Shown: positions 12,410-24,720, counted from the first letter of the stretch. The stretch: 64,000 nt of DNA from Cristatella mucedo (GCA_009760855.2 WPIO01000004.1:13897501-13961500); one strand, 5' to 3'. Program-made: numbers and translations. Notes: generated by a model not told the origin, from the sequence alone.

Positions 12410-12800
12410 ACTCGGGGCGCATCGTTGGCGCGCCGCCGCGCGTGTTCAGCGGCGGCCACCCGCTTTGCTGCTGCTGCCCGCAGGCGGCCGCCATCACCCC
12501 ACCCCCGCCGGCCGCCGCGGCAGAGGCCCGCGGCGGCCGAAGGATCTCGTGCGACCGCTTCGCTTTGCTCGCGCTCCCGGTGGCTCTACGCTGCTTGGAT
12601 CTGCTGCGATCGCCGAGCTGGGTCGGCGCATTTCACCGTGCATCGGGTGTGTGGGGGGGGGTGGCTGTACCGATCCACCAATAGTAGGAGCGTGCCGGCA
12701 TACCTCGCCGTCGTCGTTCGTTGTGAGCGCTGCCGGAAGCCGCCGGCCCAGGTAAAACAAGTAAGTCCGAGAGAAGCCGCTGCCGAGTTACTTGCCCACT
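12410..12800. other. GC-rich, CpG-rich segment without recognised gene
   Basis: Strong CpG and GCC richness gives long open frames in several frames on both strands, as expected from composition alone. The predicted peptides are Ala/Arg/Pro rich and share no motif with a known family. It could be a CpG island or a first exon, but there is no proof. Confidence 0.35.
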
Positions 12801-12954
12801 GAACCCAACCCGGCAAGCAGCTACAATATTCGATGCAAATGACCCAACAATCCACGACAATCCACGGCCAAAGTCCAATCTTCTCGGTGAACTTCCCGAC
12901 ACGGCTTGGCATCGCTCAATCGAAGTGCTTTACAGGGTTAGGTATTCACTTAGT

Positions 12955-13027
12955 GAGATGTGTGTGTGTGTGTGCGCGCGCGAGTGAGTGAGTGCGTGGG
13001 TATGTGTGTGTGTGTACGCTCGCGTGC

Positions 13028-13068
<41 letters not shown>

Positions 13069-13083
13069 TGTGTGTGTGTGTGA
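12955..13083. repeat. (GT)n microsatellite with CG interruptions
   Basis: A long GT run contains GCGCGCGAG and CGTGCGTGCG interruptions. Confidence 0.95.
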
Positions 13084-13429
13084 TTATGTTTTGATGTAAT
13101 CGCGTAGCACAATCTAGTTAATGACGCCCAGTTCTGCCTATACTTTGACTTTTCTATTCCTCGGGAAGCGTACGACTCTCTTTCGTCCCTCGAAGTCCCG
13201 ATCCGACGGCATCGTCGGAAGGATGGCTACTAACTTCCCGAGGCGTAAAGACGTTAAGACACAACTAATAGCTTAGAGGGGCAAGCCTAGTGTCACCTTC
13301 AAGTTAGAAGATAGCACCCTCAAGACTGGCTCACTGGTACATCTAGCACCATTCCTGCGACGTCTGCTCGCCGTAATACGGGTTTGGTGTTCCCGAAACG
13401 GCTTGTCATTCGATGAACGCATCGATTCC

Positions 13430-13800
13430 ACTGACAAGTAATTCCAATTACAGCCGAGGAGCCTTGCTGTAATTGGGGCCTGCTTAGGCAAGATATTACA
13501 GCTAATTTAGTTCAAGCGTTAGTGACATCTCGTCAAAATTACTGCAATTTCCTTAATTTAGCACTCCCGGCCTGTGCCCTTAATCGGCTATAACTGTTGC
13601 GAAGCTCTCAGCTCGTCTGGTCTGTCGTCAACGGCGTACATCGCACATGGCACTACATTCGTCTGTGCTCTACTGGTGCCCTATCAAGCAAGAATAAGTG
13701 GAGATAGGGATCTTCTCTGTGGCCTGTAGGTCATTTCACTTTGCCTGCACCAGCGTACATCTCCGACTTCCTTGCTCCTTAGGGTAGCTTTCAAGAGACA
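13430..13800 (+). mobile_element. Degraded LINE C-terminal fragment, plus strand
   Basis: The translation near 13,510-13,560 reads NLVQALVTSRQNYCNFLNLA and LPACALNRL, matching the LVHAFVTSRLDFCNSLLAGL block. Later PAPAYISDFLAP matches LAPAYLSDLLP. Stops and frame changes mark an old copy. Confidence 0.6.
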
Positions 13801-13809
13801 AAAATGTTA

Positions 13810-16440
13810 GAAATGGGAAATGTTAGAAATTCTGACAACTTCCTCGTGAAAGAAAAGAGTTATTATGCAAACCGTATCTAACCCGGATGTGAACTGGAAG
13901 CAGCATATTTACAAATAACAAATTTACTGATCTCTGCATCATATGCAACTTGTACCCCAACTTCTTGAATCTTGGTAGATCGACGTACATGCGTGAAGCT
14001 TGTTGAGGTGTTTGCTTGTGACATTTGAAAAAGCTTCATTTTTAGTATTGCTGTGTACCTTGTAAAATTCATAACTCGGCAAGTACTTCAAGTATCCGAG
14101 CAAAATTTTAAATGCTAGTTCAGCTCTGATTGTATGCGCTAATGCCAGATTTATTGCTGATTTAGGTTGGACAGGTTTTGCTGTACATGTCTTTGAGCTT
14201 TATTTTCTGCAATCAAGGGGACAAAGCTAAAATCGGGGAAAGCTAAGCCCAGCGGCCTCCAGATCCCGCAGACGTCACGAGCTCATTCAGAAGAACTTGA
14301 TGTCAATCGCTGGGTGCGAACCGTTCTCAATTAGCGTCAGCCTTACTACGCAGCTACGTTTGAACGCATCGCCTCTTCACGGGAGGAGGGGCTATTGCGA
14401 AGAGCTTCCGTGGCTCCGAGCCTCTTGGCATTTCTGCTCTGACCCGAGCGAGGATGAGATTATTATTGCAAGCTGACGAATAGTGGTAACTGGCAGCAGA
14501 CTGCATGGGCCGATGATGAGCCTCGAGTAGCACCAACACAGGATCAAATATGGTGCTCAGTACCAGCATCCGGACCGCATACTCCGGCACTTATGCACCT
14601 TCATTGGTCGGAGTGCCATGCCTGGAATAGGAAAGTGACTGCTTATGGCGGTTGCACGTTCGACTGTAACCTTCCAGTCGTCGCCGGCTCGCTACTCCAG
14701 TGCTTAGCTCCAGCTCAGGCATCGAGGCGAACTGGCTGCTCTCGATTCTGCAGCACAGTGGCGCCACCAGCGGCAGCGGCTGTGACGCCTTAGAGCGACG
14801 GCGGCGACCTTCGCGATTTTCGCAGACCGATTCGTTCGTGCGCGCGGTTCAATGTTGGCATTCGCACTTGAAGGTTTGAGCTCCGACGACAAAGGAGAGA
14901 CTGGCCCTCTTTTGCCAAGAGCAACTTCAACGCCGAGTCGCCAGCCGTAAAAGGTTATTCGTGTTTTTTCCACAAGAGCGACGTAGTCCGACGTGAGATG
15001 CTGCTGTAGGCGTAGCCGGGACTTAGCCATGGATAGCCCGACCGTGAACCTTGCCTCTGGGTAGCCAATCGCAGCCAGGCTGCAGAGGCCTCTGCAGGGC
15101 CGGTTGAGTCGTCTGAAGCTGCACTTAAACTATCGGACTTTCCTCCGACTCTCGGCGCCGACCCTTCGGCGCCCATTTCCCTCAAGTTTGGGGATGCTGC
15201 GTCATCGTTAGATCGACGGGGATCAGCAGGAGCAAAGGAGCGGCTCCTGCTGGCCGGCTGTTTGCTTGTGCGTGCTGATGCTGTGTATGCTATCATTAAG
15301 CAGCCGACGTGCATCATTTACAGAATCCGCTAAGTGCATAGAATGAGATTCAGCTCTCTTGGGGGGGGGGGGCTATAACGACGGTTTATTATTATTACAT
15401 TTTTTTTATTATTACCTAATACCTGCTTGCATTGTACCTGCCGACCTATCAAAACCCCGAGCGCGGGACTCTTCAGGCTCGCGAGCCAAACGGCAACGGC
15501 GAGAATGTTCGCGAGCTAGAGTTTCGTCCAGGCGCTCAGGGCAAGAGGTCATAATGGGCCTCATGATGGGACGCTGATGCCGCATTGTAGCCACGGCTCC
15601 AGCCACTCGTAGAAAGAAAAGGCCGCGAGTCTGCATATGGAATGCACCGACGCACAGTTTAGGGTGCACGTTACTACAAACTACACTTTCCTGCCACCAA
15701 TTTCTTAAATACTTTCCTTCCATTTCAAATCTTCTTCCCTTTCCCACAATCTTCGGCAATGATGACTGCCGCAGCCAACTTAGTTTCTGCAGGATTTGGG
15801 CCCGCGGCCCGTGGGTTTCGGGGTGTCCTCCCGTCCTATCCAGCCTCCCGCATTTGAACAGCCGGTTGTGGGCGGGACTGAATCGGCCATTAATTTTCCC
15901 TGCGTTGGCGGTGTACATCTCGAGAGTTGTAGGCGAATCGGCGTCATTAGCGGAAATCGAATCGGCGTCGGCAAGTCAACAGTGACAGCGAAGCTTCGGG
16001 CGAAACTTCCTATCCTCGCCCTTCGCTTACTCGTCATTTTCTCATCGAAAGCAAAGCGCCGGTACTTCCATTATTAAACGTCATTTATGCGGCCAAAATC
16101 TTTTCCCAGTGAATCGCCAGTCATTTGTTAGCGAATACGCTTGAGCGATTTTTTCAGAATTTAGCGAGCTCGCTCGCGTTGCTGGGAATCCGCTGAGGTC
16201 GTCTGAACGTCCAGAAATTTTCAGAAAAATCCAGAAAAAGCAGCAGTGATCTGCGAGCCACTGCTGGCCCAGGAGGCGTCCGTTGGGCGTCCATTGGGCC
16301 GAGCTACTCTGGCTCATATTTTGGCTCGCACGTAAAACTACGCTACACTCCGCTGGCATTTTGCGAGGAACTAAATACGAGCTCAAATTTTAGGGACATG
16401 CGCTCGACATTCGCTGCTCGAGAGAGATATTTAGATGGTC
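13810..16440. other. Unassigned region; GC-rich between about 14.6 and 15.3 kb
   Basis: I see overlapping short open frames on both strands, including about 168 codons on the minus strand at 15,412-15,918. None has a recognisable domain or matched splice sites. A run of twelve G starts at 15,361. I cannot call a gene. Confidence 0.35.
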
Positions 16441-16484
16441 ACAACAAGACAGCGTTGCTTCGAGTTCTTCTCTTTTGTTTGTAG

Positions 16485-16559
16485 CCGAGGGCGTGGTGAA
16501 CTATCCCTTACATTTGAGCTTTCCGGGGATGTCAGCAGCCAAAGTTCGCACAAGCTGAG
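16485..16559 (+). CDS. Exon-like cassette, copy 1 (unknown product)
   Basis: A 75-bp block follows the acceptor TCTTTTGTTTGTAG and is followed by a GTAAGCG donor. Read as a phase 1-1 exon it is open and gives RGRGELSLTFELSGDVSSQS followed by SHKLR. It is repeated 118 bp downstream with the same flanking splice-like signals. Two of the four altered codons differ only at synonymous third positions (GGG/GGT and GAT/GAC), which suggests past coding constraint. I do not recognise the peptide. It lies 8 kb upstream of receptor gene A and no neighbouring exons were found, so membership in a gene is unproven. Confidence 0.35.
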
Positions 16560-16602
16560 GTAAGCGTTTGACAGTGATAGGATATGACTTTTTTGTTTGT
16601 AG

Positions 16603-16677
16603 CCGAGGGCGTGGTGAACTATCCCTTACATTTGAGCTTTCCGGTGACGTCAGCAGCCAAAGTTCGCCAAAGCCGAG
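16603..16677 (+). CDS. Exon-like cassette, copy 2 (tandem duplicate)
   Basis: This second copy of the 75-bp block lies after TTTTTTGTTTGTAG and before GTAAGCG. In phase 1-1 it is open and ends in SSPKPR instead of SSHKLR. The intron-like spacer between copies is only 43 bases, too short for most metazoan introns. If the cassette is real, the copies would be alternatives or one would be skipped. It could also be a non-coding tandem duplication. Confidence 0.35.
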
Positions 16678-17006
16678 GTAAGCGTTTAACCGCGATATGA
16701 TGTGACTAACCGACGACTCTGATTAGCAGAACGCCGCAGTTTCGACTAATCTCAACGTGGCAACGGCAGCGTGCTATCGGCGCAATCTTTACTCGCTGAA
16801 GGGGACAGATGACAAATACACTTGTAATGAATACACTTGTGACTAATAGATTTGAAAATTTCTCCTCAAAAAGATTCTCCATTTACTTGATAGCCCAGTT
16901 GAATTTTAATTTATCACCTGCATGCGAGAGTCATCATCGTGGCGTCGCAGTCGCAATGTGAAGGACTCGAGCTGGAGATCCTCGTTCGAATGTCGTGCGA
17001 TCTGAA

Positions 17007-17007
<1 letters not shown>

Positions 17008-17073
<66 letters not shown>
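17008..17073. repeat. (GA)n microsatellite
   Basis: An uninterrupted GA run of about 64 bases. The Glu-Arg open frame across it is caused by the repeat. Confidence 0.95.
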
Positions 17074-17074
<1 letters not shown>

Positions 17075-17394
17075 GCCTCTGTTTCGAGTGCTGCCGACAG
17101 TATAGCGAAGGGCGCGGAAGCGAATGCATCTTGGAGCTACGCAGAGTCAGCTTAGAAAAGCGCGCTACTAAAACTCACGGAGAACAAAAAGCGTGCTGGC
17201 TCGGGGTGTCGCAGATTCCATCCGGCCCTGGCCGCCTCCGGCCCCGCCCCCGGCCCTCCTCCAGCCCTCGGCTGACTATTCGCTCGGTGAGAGTGCATTC
17301 GTTTCAGATCCGAAGCTGGCGACTGAATGTTAGTATTTGGCGGTGCGAATACCAAGAGGTAAAACCAATAGGGTGGTCAAGGCTGCTTGAACTA

Positions 17395-18030
17395 CGCCGA
17401 GGGAAAGAGCTAAAATCACATTTAGTGCAAAAATCTGCAGCTAGGCTGATCTGTGAGCGTCGTAACGGGCCCATAGCACATCTTCTCGTCGACATGCACT
17501 AGCTCTCCTCCAAGCAGAACATCGACTTCTAGTCTCCGTTATTCTAATTTTGATCAATTCATTCTCTTGCTATGGCATACCTATCTGAAATACTTACATA
17601 ATATTACTCACCATTCAATCGCGTTTCCCTTTGCAGCAATTATAAATCGTCTAGAAAGAGATTGAGTTCTCTGAGGGCGCTTTATCAAGTGCATTAATAT
17701 TATTATTACTTGCTCCTCAGGCTCGCCGCTCATTGGCTTCTCTCACTTGGATCGCTTAGCTATCGTCAAACCAACCTCAAATCCTTTGGAAATCGTGCAT
17801 TTAGTTCTTAAGCTCCAAACGGTAGAAGCTGACATGATGAAGATTCTCTTGAGATCTAAAAGGAAACTAAGACTTAACCTATTCCTCACCGTTGCTCCAT
17901 CCAGTGAATTTTCTTTTTTGTGTGCTCGTGCGTCCAACTATCCACGTTGTACCTAATCCATGAAACTGATCTACATCATATGCAAAGTGCCTAGAAATAG
18001 ATTGAGTTCTTTAAGGGCATAGAAACTTCG
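17395..18030 (+). mobile_element. Two degraded LINE 3' fragments in series, plus strand
   Basis: First copy: near 17,420 the translation reads LVQKSAARLICERRNGPIAH, matching VQNSAARLVC..R..CHI, followed by a tail at 17,640-17,710 (TCTAGAAAGAGATTGAGTTC). Second copy: 17,725-18,030 contains a remnant of the NLKSFG.RAFSS.AP block and ends with AAAGTGCCTAGAAATAGATT. Both are broken. Confidence 0.65.
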
Positions 18031-18484
18031 TATTTGAAAATTCCGGACAAGACGCTCATGTAGCTAAAAAATAAGTCACCAGCCGCAGTCAAATACACTC
18101 TTACTCGCACACTCTTTCGCATGCGTACACATACGCGCGCACATAAATGCATGCAAACAGATACATGAAAAAAATGGTCACAAAAATACACAGGAAAAAA
18201 TTCCCACTCAAAAACATTAACGTGCACGCAAAATTTTGGCGCCGAAGTTTTGGTCCCTGCGCGCAAGGGTGTTTTCAGCTGACATAGCGTCCGACGTGGT
18301 TAAAATGTGACTGCGCTCATACTTTTAAGTGGCGACCTAGCCACCATCCACATTCTCCTAGGTGAACTTGTTGAGCTGCACCTCATAAGATTCACGAAAT
18401 AATCGCAAACTAAAACCAGATAAGCACACACAACTCAAGGCGGAGACAACCGTCACGATGAATTCCACAAATGAATGTAAACTA

Positions 18485-18810
18485 GCATAATAATAATAAT
18501 AATAATAATAATGTACTTGATAAAGCGCCCTCAGAGAACTTAGTCTCTTTCTAGGCGCTTTACATTTGCTGCAAAGGGAAATGCAATTGAATGGTAAGTA
18601 AAATCAAGCTTGAAAAACAAACAAAATGAATAACATGGTTAGGGGTGACATGCACAGGGTCGGCATGCAAATGTGGTTAGTGGCAGCATGCACAGTGTCA
18701 GCACGCATAAGCACGTGAAGGAAGAATCACAGGGACCCACTAAAAGCTGTCCTAAATAGGTGTGTTTTTAAGTTCCTTTTAAATGTGGTCAGGTCAGGGT
18801 ACTCTTTGGC
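18485..18810 (-). mobile_element. LINE 3' end, minus strand
   Basis: It starts with (AAT)n and TACTTGATAAAGCGCCCTCA, the inverted tail, then the 3' UTR as in the other copies, and stops at the end of ORF2 near TTTTAAATGTGGTCAGGTCA. It is 5'-truncated. Confidence 0.85.
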
Positions 18811-18814
18811 AATC

Positions 18815-21440
18815 TGTGGTCAATCAAATCTTGTTTTCCTTAATTTAGTTTGACAGTCTGTCTGTCAATTATTATTGTCAATTTCAAGCAGATCTTTGAA
18901 CTGGTGACACATAAAGGCAGACATCCGAACGCAGTGAAAAACTAAGTTACAGCAAATAGGAGCAGAAGACCGCTGTATTTGCTTTTGAAACACGCCAATT
19001 TAGTACAAAGTAGTAATAGTAGTAATGTCGACTTCGCAGGGAACTGATTGACTTTCAGGGGCTACGATTTTGCAGCATTGCATTTGCGAAGTTAAAAACA
19101 TCCATCGCATGACCGCAGATGCTGTCACGCAGCCACAAAAAAGCACCAACAACAAGAGCTAGCTTCACCAAGATGATGTCTAAAGCGAAGTTTGTCGAAA
19201 TTTGTTGTTGAAAAAGCTGAATTAAGATGGACTAGAAGTCATCCCAGTCGCCATAAAGCATTCGCATACGACATTCAGTCGAATCACTTCATTGCTCATC
19301 GCCTGAGCACGAAATTTTCACGTCGAGCTGGTGACTATCCCACAGTCTCTGAATTACCGATCTAGTGATATACCGATTGAGCTACAAAGACTAAGTGCTG
19401 CCGGCTATTGGCTACCACGTGCGTGCCGATGCCACTTTGGCTTTGAGCGGGCTAAAGAAAAAACTCACCCGCGTAACACCCACTTTGTCTCTGTGGCTTT
19501 GTGTAGTTTACAGGTGGAGATAACTTACATTACAGACCCCATCAAAGGACATCGAAGCATATTTAAATTTTTAGCCAATTATTTAGGTGTGAATCCCGGT
19601 GCACTGAGTGAATGAATGTGCATGTTTATGATTGAAGAATTGAGGCTCAGCTGTAATCTTTGGGCAGATCATTTGTGTGAGCGGAGCTGAATATCATAAC
19701 TTTGTAAGATGTTAGGTAAACAGCGGAGCGCTAGCTCATGTGGCTGCACCGAATTCCACGGAGGAATGTGAAGAAGGTTCCTTAAGAGTTTCTTATAGAG
19801 CATGCACAGACGATGCTGCATACATTGGGATCTATTAGGCTAGGAAAGCATGGTGAATGAATGGATCGATGAACGATCATTGACTTGTATAGGACCGCAA
19901 CACTGGGTGCCATGCGCACGCACGCACGCACGCACGCACGCGGTCAGGGCACCGTAGAAGCGCTCGCCGGCCCGAAGCACAACTAGACTGACTTTTCTAC
20001 GAGCTTGCCTTTTTATGCCGCGAAACCTTAGATTGTGACATGGCCGGCTGCTAATAGTTTGAGTTTTAAGAACCACGAATAACTTATTGGCAGTTTCAAT
20101 CTGGCCGATAAAGTGTGCCATTGTTTCCCTAAGGCAGGCATCAATAGATATACTGACACAAGCTTCTCTGGAGTGCACTCAGCCGCCATTCAAAGCCACA
20201 AAGCTAAGCGCATGCTGGCTTGTGAGTTCCTAACTGTACATTGATCAGTCTATTCCTTCCGCGGTGTCCCTGCCTGTCTGCTGTTTGTTTATTGCGGAGT
20301 TCATAAGGTGATACGACTCAAATAGAGATATCGGATGATCGGGATGTGATGATCGGGATGTGATAATCGGAAGCGGGATGTAATAATCGGAAGCGACGGT
20401 AGCTTTGCCTGAACTGACAGATAAAGCAATTTTTGTGCTTGCCGCCGGCTTTTTATAGCCAACTTCCCATGCTCCTTTTGATATGCAATGGACGGGAGAA
20501 AGTACATAACCGACCAGCAGAGTGCTTCTGGGAAGCCTGGTGGGAGTAAAAGGAAGATCAAAGAAGTGAGTAGCAAATGGCCTGAGAGAGTAGCGATTGG
20601 AATGCTCGTAAGGGCACTAGAAACACAATCGGAGCATTCTTTGCTGCAAAGGCGTTTCACAGCAAGTTCAGAACCAAGGAATATTCCACTCTAGGCTAGT
20701 TTTGTCGTCACGATGTTCTATGCAGAGAGACTAGGTGCTGCACATTGTTGCAGCAGTTGCAAGCTTGACTTCCAAGGAAGCTATTCCCGACGCTTATTTT
20801 TTCCCGACGCTCAGAACGAGAGATGCACGATTGCTTACGCCGTCAGACGGAGAGCCGCACGGAGCCACCACAAGGGCGATGGGCGATTTTTATTTATGAT
20901 CGATTCAAAGACGAACCCAACTGCGAAATTGAGTAATAATGTAGACATTGAGCATGCAACGGTCGCAGTTTCTACCAAGGCTGCTTGAAGGGGATGCCGA
21001 GCAGCACTTGCTGTTGCAGTCTGAAGTTGTCGGCATGCAAGCGGCTTGGGACGAGATCGATATTTTCTGTACATTTCCTCGGCTTCTGCTCAACCGGACC
21101 TATTTTTGCGAGGCCTCTCCATTCTGGCTTATTTGCATAGATTCTAGTTAGCGGCCGCTGATTGCTTAGCAAAGCGAGCGTACGAAGTAGGACACGCAAA
21201 GAGCGTCAATCGCTTAGAACTCATGGCCGCGTGAAATTACTTCAGTTACTCATCGCTTTAGCGCTATGTCGGGCTCATGCATTCGAATAGTAACATTTTT
21301 ATAAAAACCGCACTATTCAAAAAGCAGATTAGCAACGGAAGCACGGAACGAATGAAAAGGTCGGTGTAAGTGTAAAATTAAAAAGAAGCTGCCGTCTACT
21401 CTTTGTGGGTTTGTGGCTGTTCGCGGCAACAGGTTGCGTT
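18815..21440. other. Unassigned region with short simple repeats
   Basis: A (CGCA)n run lies at about 19,910-19,940. Tandem ATGATCGGGATGTGAT-type units lie at about 20,333-20,395. Near 19,345-19,395 the minus strand has a tRNA A-box-like stretch (TAGCTCAATCGG), perhaps a family II SINE remnant. No gene is recognised. Confidence 0.4.
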
Positions 21441-21449
21441 GCATTCCAG

Positions 21450-21533
21450 CACGAAGAGCTTTGATCGCTATACAATGTACGAGGTTTGATCGCTATACAA
21501 TGTATGCGCTTTGATCGCTATACAATGTACGCT
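21450..21533. repeat. Three copies of a 27-29-bp unit
   Basis: The core TTTGATCGCTATACAATGTA is present three times in a row with slightly different spacers. Confidence 0.85.
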
Positions 21534-21860
21534 GCTGAGCTCAAGGGTCTCGCCGATGACCGAAGTTTCTATTCTACTGTATCTGAGCGATGATGAGGGT
21601 CAAGTTGAAAGCGCACAGCCAGAAGCTCCGTTTGAAGGCTTGTGCTGCGAAATCTTCGTGAGTCGGACTCGCTCGCGAGCCTGCGTGAATATTTCGATGA
21701 ACAGTAAAGCGAGGAGTTCATATCCGAGTCACAACTCAACCGATGAAACTCGTTGCAGAACAGATCGCTAGAAATTTACGTCAATGATCAGCGTTGTATT
21801 TGTGTCATACGATTGCATGGCGATTAGGGCACTATGGGTTTTCTAGGCTGGGCTGCCACC

Positions 21861-22034
21861 GGCAGGAGCTCTCTAGGCAGGAGCTCTCTAGGCAGGAGCT
21901 CTCTAGGCAGGAGCTCTCTAGGCAGGAGCTCTCTAGGCAGGAGCTCTCTAGGCAGGAGCTCTCTAGGCAGGAGCTCTCTAGGCAGGAGCTCTCTAGGCAG
22001 GAGCTCTCTAGGCAGGAGCTCTCTAGGCAGGAGC
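21861..22034. repeat. 15-bp minisatellite, about 11.5 copies
   Basis: The unit GGCAGGAGCTCTCTA is perfectly repeated and contains the palindrome GAGCTC. Because 15 is divisible by three, open frames result on both strands (RQELS and CLESS repeats). I consider these by-products. Confidence 0.95.
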
Positions 22035-22174
22035 GCAGGGAGAGAACATATATCGAGTCACGGCAGCCGGCGCCTTTCCGACATGGCAGTACAGGCTTTA
22101 ATGTGAACGCAAGCAACGTTGAGCAGGTTAGCAGCTTCAGCCTCATTTATACAGCGGCATTTATATTCAGCCTC

Positions 22175-22305
22175 ATTTATATAGCGGCAGAGAAGCCGTA
22201 GCGGCTATTGCCCAATTCTTGCATCGGGCAATAAAGAACCACCCACTGAAGGACTCGAACTCACGACCCCAGTCGAGAAGACCGACTTCCTAAATTTCGC
22301 TGCTT
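22175..22305 (-). repeat. tRNA-derived SINE, family I, minus strand (truncated)
   Basis: It shows ATAGCGGCAGAGAAGCCGTA, then GGGCAATAAAGAACCACCCA and the inverted B-box GGACTCGAACTCACGACC. The order matches the other minus-strand copies. Confidence 0.65.
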
Positions 22306-22624
22306 GCTGGAATACACTCTCGGCCAAGCTGCGGTCAGGCTGCGCCAGCAGCGAATGTGCCGCCAGCTTGACCATCTCGAGCCAACGTACGCGTTCAAAA
22401 ACTACTGACTGCCGAAAGCGAGAGCATTTTCTTGTAACCTCTCCAATCTCTCCCTGCAGTGTAAGCTAGCCGCATTGAATAAGCTGAAGGAAACGCGTTT
22501 CTTTCTTCAATATGTGCTCTAAATCATCTTGTTGCACAGCCCGTGATGTCGTCGACCTCGCATTTCCGATCACCCCCGGAGCTGCCAATCGTCTGCCAAT
22601 GCAAAGCGGACGATCCGCGCCACT

Positions 22625-22800
22625 GCGCTATGCATCAGGCCTCACGCAGGCCTCACTCAGGCCTCACTCAGGCCCCACTCGGGCCTCACTCAGGCCTCAC
22701 GCAGGCCTCACTCAGGCCTCACGCAGGCCCCACTCGGGCCTTACTCAGGCCTCACTCGGGCCTCACTCAGGCCTCACTCGGGCCTCACTCAGGCCTCTGG
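22625..22800. repeat. 11-bp minisatellite (CAGGCCTCACT type)
   Basis: About 16 imperfect copies alternate among CAGGCCTCACT, CAGGCCTCACG and GGGCCTCACT types. The variants group into a higher-order pattern. Confidence 0.9.
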
Positions 22801-22873
22801 AGGCAGTTGGAAGAGAACGAAAGTGGCGGGCTCGTTACTGATCTCGTCTCATGACGACTTCTACTGTATTCGG

Positions 22874-23031
22874 CATGTGCAGCACGTTACATGTGCAGCA
22901 CGTTACATGTGCAGCACGTTACATGTGCAGCACGTTACATGTGCAGCACGTTACATGTGCAGCACGTTACATGTGCAGCACGTTACATGTGCAGCACGTT
23001 ACATGTGCAGCACGTTACATGTGCAGCACGT
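22874..23031. repeat. 16-bp minisatellite, about 10 copies
   Basis: The unit CATGTGCAGCACGTTA is nearly perfect and contains palindromic CATG and ACGT cores. Confidence 0.95.
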
Positions 23032-23034
23032 CGC

Positions 23035-24240
23035 AGCGTCGCACCGCCGAAGTAGGAAGGCTCGCTCGCAGAGCTTCGCATGCCGTCAGCTTCCTGTGCC
23101 GACTTGATGCTGGCATTTGCGACGAGAGGCATTCGCGAACGCCATCGGATTCGAAGTGCTGGTCAAAATGCAGTCCGGAGGTATGGAAGTTTTTCTCGTC
23201 AGTAGTTCTAGCGGAATGGAGGACCAGTGACGTGGGAGCCTAACGGCCTTAATTATTTGCTTTGTTAGCGCTCTGCCGCACGTTGCGCTTACAAAGAATG
23301 TGGCCGCCGCTCGGTCAGCTAGGTTAATCGATTGCTCACCGAGAGAAGTTTCATGTGCTCGGTAATACTCAGTCGGCTGTTGGCTGCCTGAATTGTAAAA
23401 AATCTCACCGCGCGCACATTTCCCAAAATAGCTAAAGCGATATTTGAAAAAAACTGCAACACTTTGTCATGCCTATATTAGAATATGCAGAAATAATTTG
23501 CACGAGGCACGGAGAAGCGAATAACCAGTGAACAAGGGACGGCGGAGTAGACAACGCTTTTCTGCTACACTCCAATTTTGAGCTTCGCGAAGCCTGGAAT
23601 CTATGGTGGATTTAGGGCTCGTTTCGGCGGTAGTGGCTGGCGTCGAAGCCTATTCGCATGACAGCTCGTGTCTGCTGTGGCACGAAATTTGATAGGCAAA
23701 TTATAAATGCATTTTCCTACATTAATCACTCGACAGTCAATCTTCTCGCCGCCGATTTTCTGTCGATTATATTTTCACTTAATTAGAGTGGATTGCGATC
23801 GATTTCGGTAATTCATTGCACCATTTCCGGCTACCGCTTGCTTGTCGTTGCTTCCTGCCGAGGGCAATACAACCGTCAAGGAATGGCATTGGTTGCTAGG
23901 CAGCCATGCCGAGATAAGCTCTCTATGTATCAACGTATATGTACGCCTAAGACATACTGAACGGGATATCTCTACATGTCTATAGGGCAGCCAGGGATAT
24001 TTATCGCCGATGGTCAAAAGCAGCTACTCTACCCTCTGGCGAAACGAGACTTCGGAGGTGCCCATTCGAGGTAGTAGCTGCGCAATCTAAAATCTACGAC
24101 AACTGGTCTGTATCATGCTAATTGTTCACACCAGTTGGGCGATAGGATCAGAGTTTGCAATAAAGGCGTCTTTAATAATGGTTCTAGTACCTGTCGTGAC
24201 ATTTTAGCTGTAATTTAATATTACTAATGATACAAAGCAT
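23035..24240. other. Unassigned region upstream of receptor gene A
   Basis: No domain is recognised. The missing signal-peptide start exon of gene A should lie here or in 24.7-24.9 kb, because the first exon found has no in-frame ATG. I could not identify it. Confidence 0.4.
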
Positions 24241-24479
24241 TTCTTGTCGTGTCGCGAGGTAATCAAATATCTAGCCAGCAAGAAAACTCAGAAAGCTGTA
24301 AGAGAAAACATGATCAAGAGTTAATGGAAAGCACGTAACCATGCTTGTCCAAGTAGGCAAAGTATGCCAGAAGATACTCAGGGCCACTGGTTGGTCGGGT
24401 CCCTGGTTAGTAACTAATACTAAATCAAGCACAGGTTTGCACTCAAAATAAGAATGATACAAGACAAGTGCTCTGAGGC

Positions 24480-24720
24480 GCAGGGAAAGCTGAGCGGAGC
24501 ACATCTCTTCAGCTGAGACTTTAATGATGCAAATTCAATGCAGCTGGTGACAGAAACCAGGACACAGAGAGGATCTTGAAGTCAATTCAATGCTTGATAG
24601 GGAGCCACCGGAGCTCGAACAGAAGTGATGGCAGCCATATCATCGACAACAAACCAGCCGGGGTGCGAAATGTTGCACCGGTTGCAGACGGTTAAGGGCG
24701 CGTAAGCTATAAGCCTTGAT
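24480..24720 (-). mobile_element. Degraded LINE C-terminal fragment, minus strand
   Basis: The reverse strand reads LNRLQPVQHFAPRLVC, matching RRLQLVQNSAARLVC, and further on a frame-shifted remnant of the LHWLPIK...DFK block. Its similarity to the main family is low, so it is an old copy or another subfamily. Confidence 0.55.

Noticed and set aside
12389-12912. Overlapping long open frames on both strands
   Set aside because: The GC-rich composition lowers stop frequency in all frames. No domain or splice pattern supports any one of them.
15412-15918. 168-codon minus-strand open frame
   Set aside because: No recognised domain and no repeated copy; peptide composition looks like translated non-coding sequence.
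19331-19615. 94-codon open frame at about 19.4 kb
   Set aside because: It overlaps a tRNA-like SINE remnant on the other strand and has no recognised motif.
21794-23243. Open frames across the minisatellites as repeat proteins
   Set aside because: Unit lengths of 15 bases, or several frames open at once, explain them. No start context, splice sites or flanking coding sequence support them.
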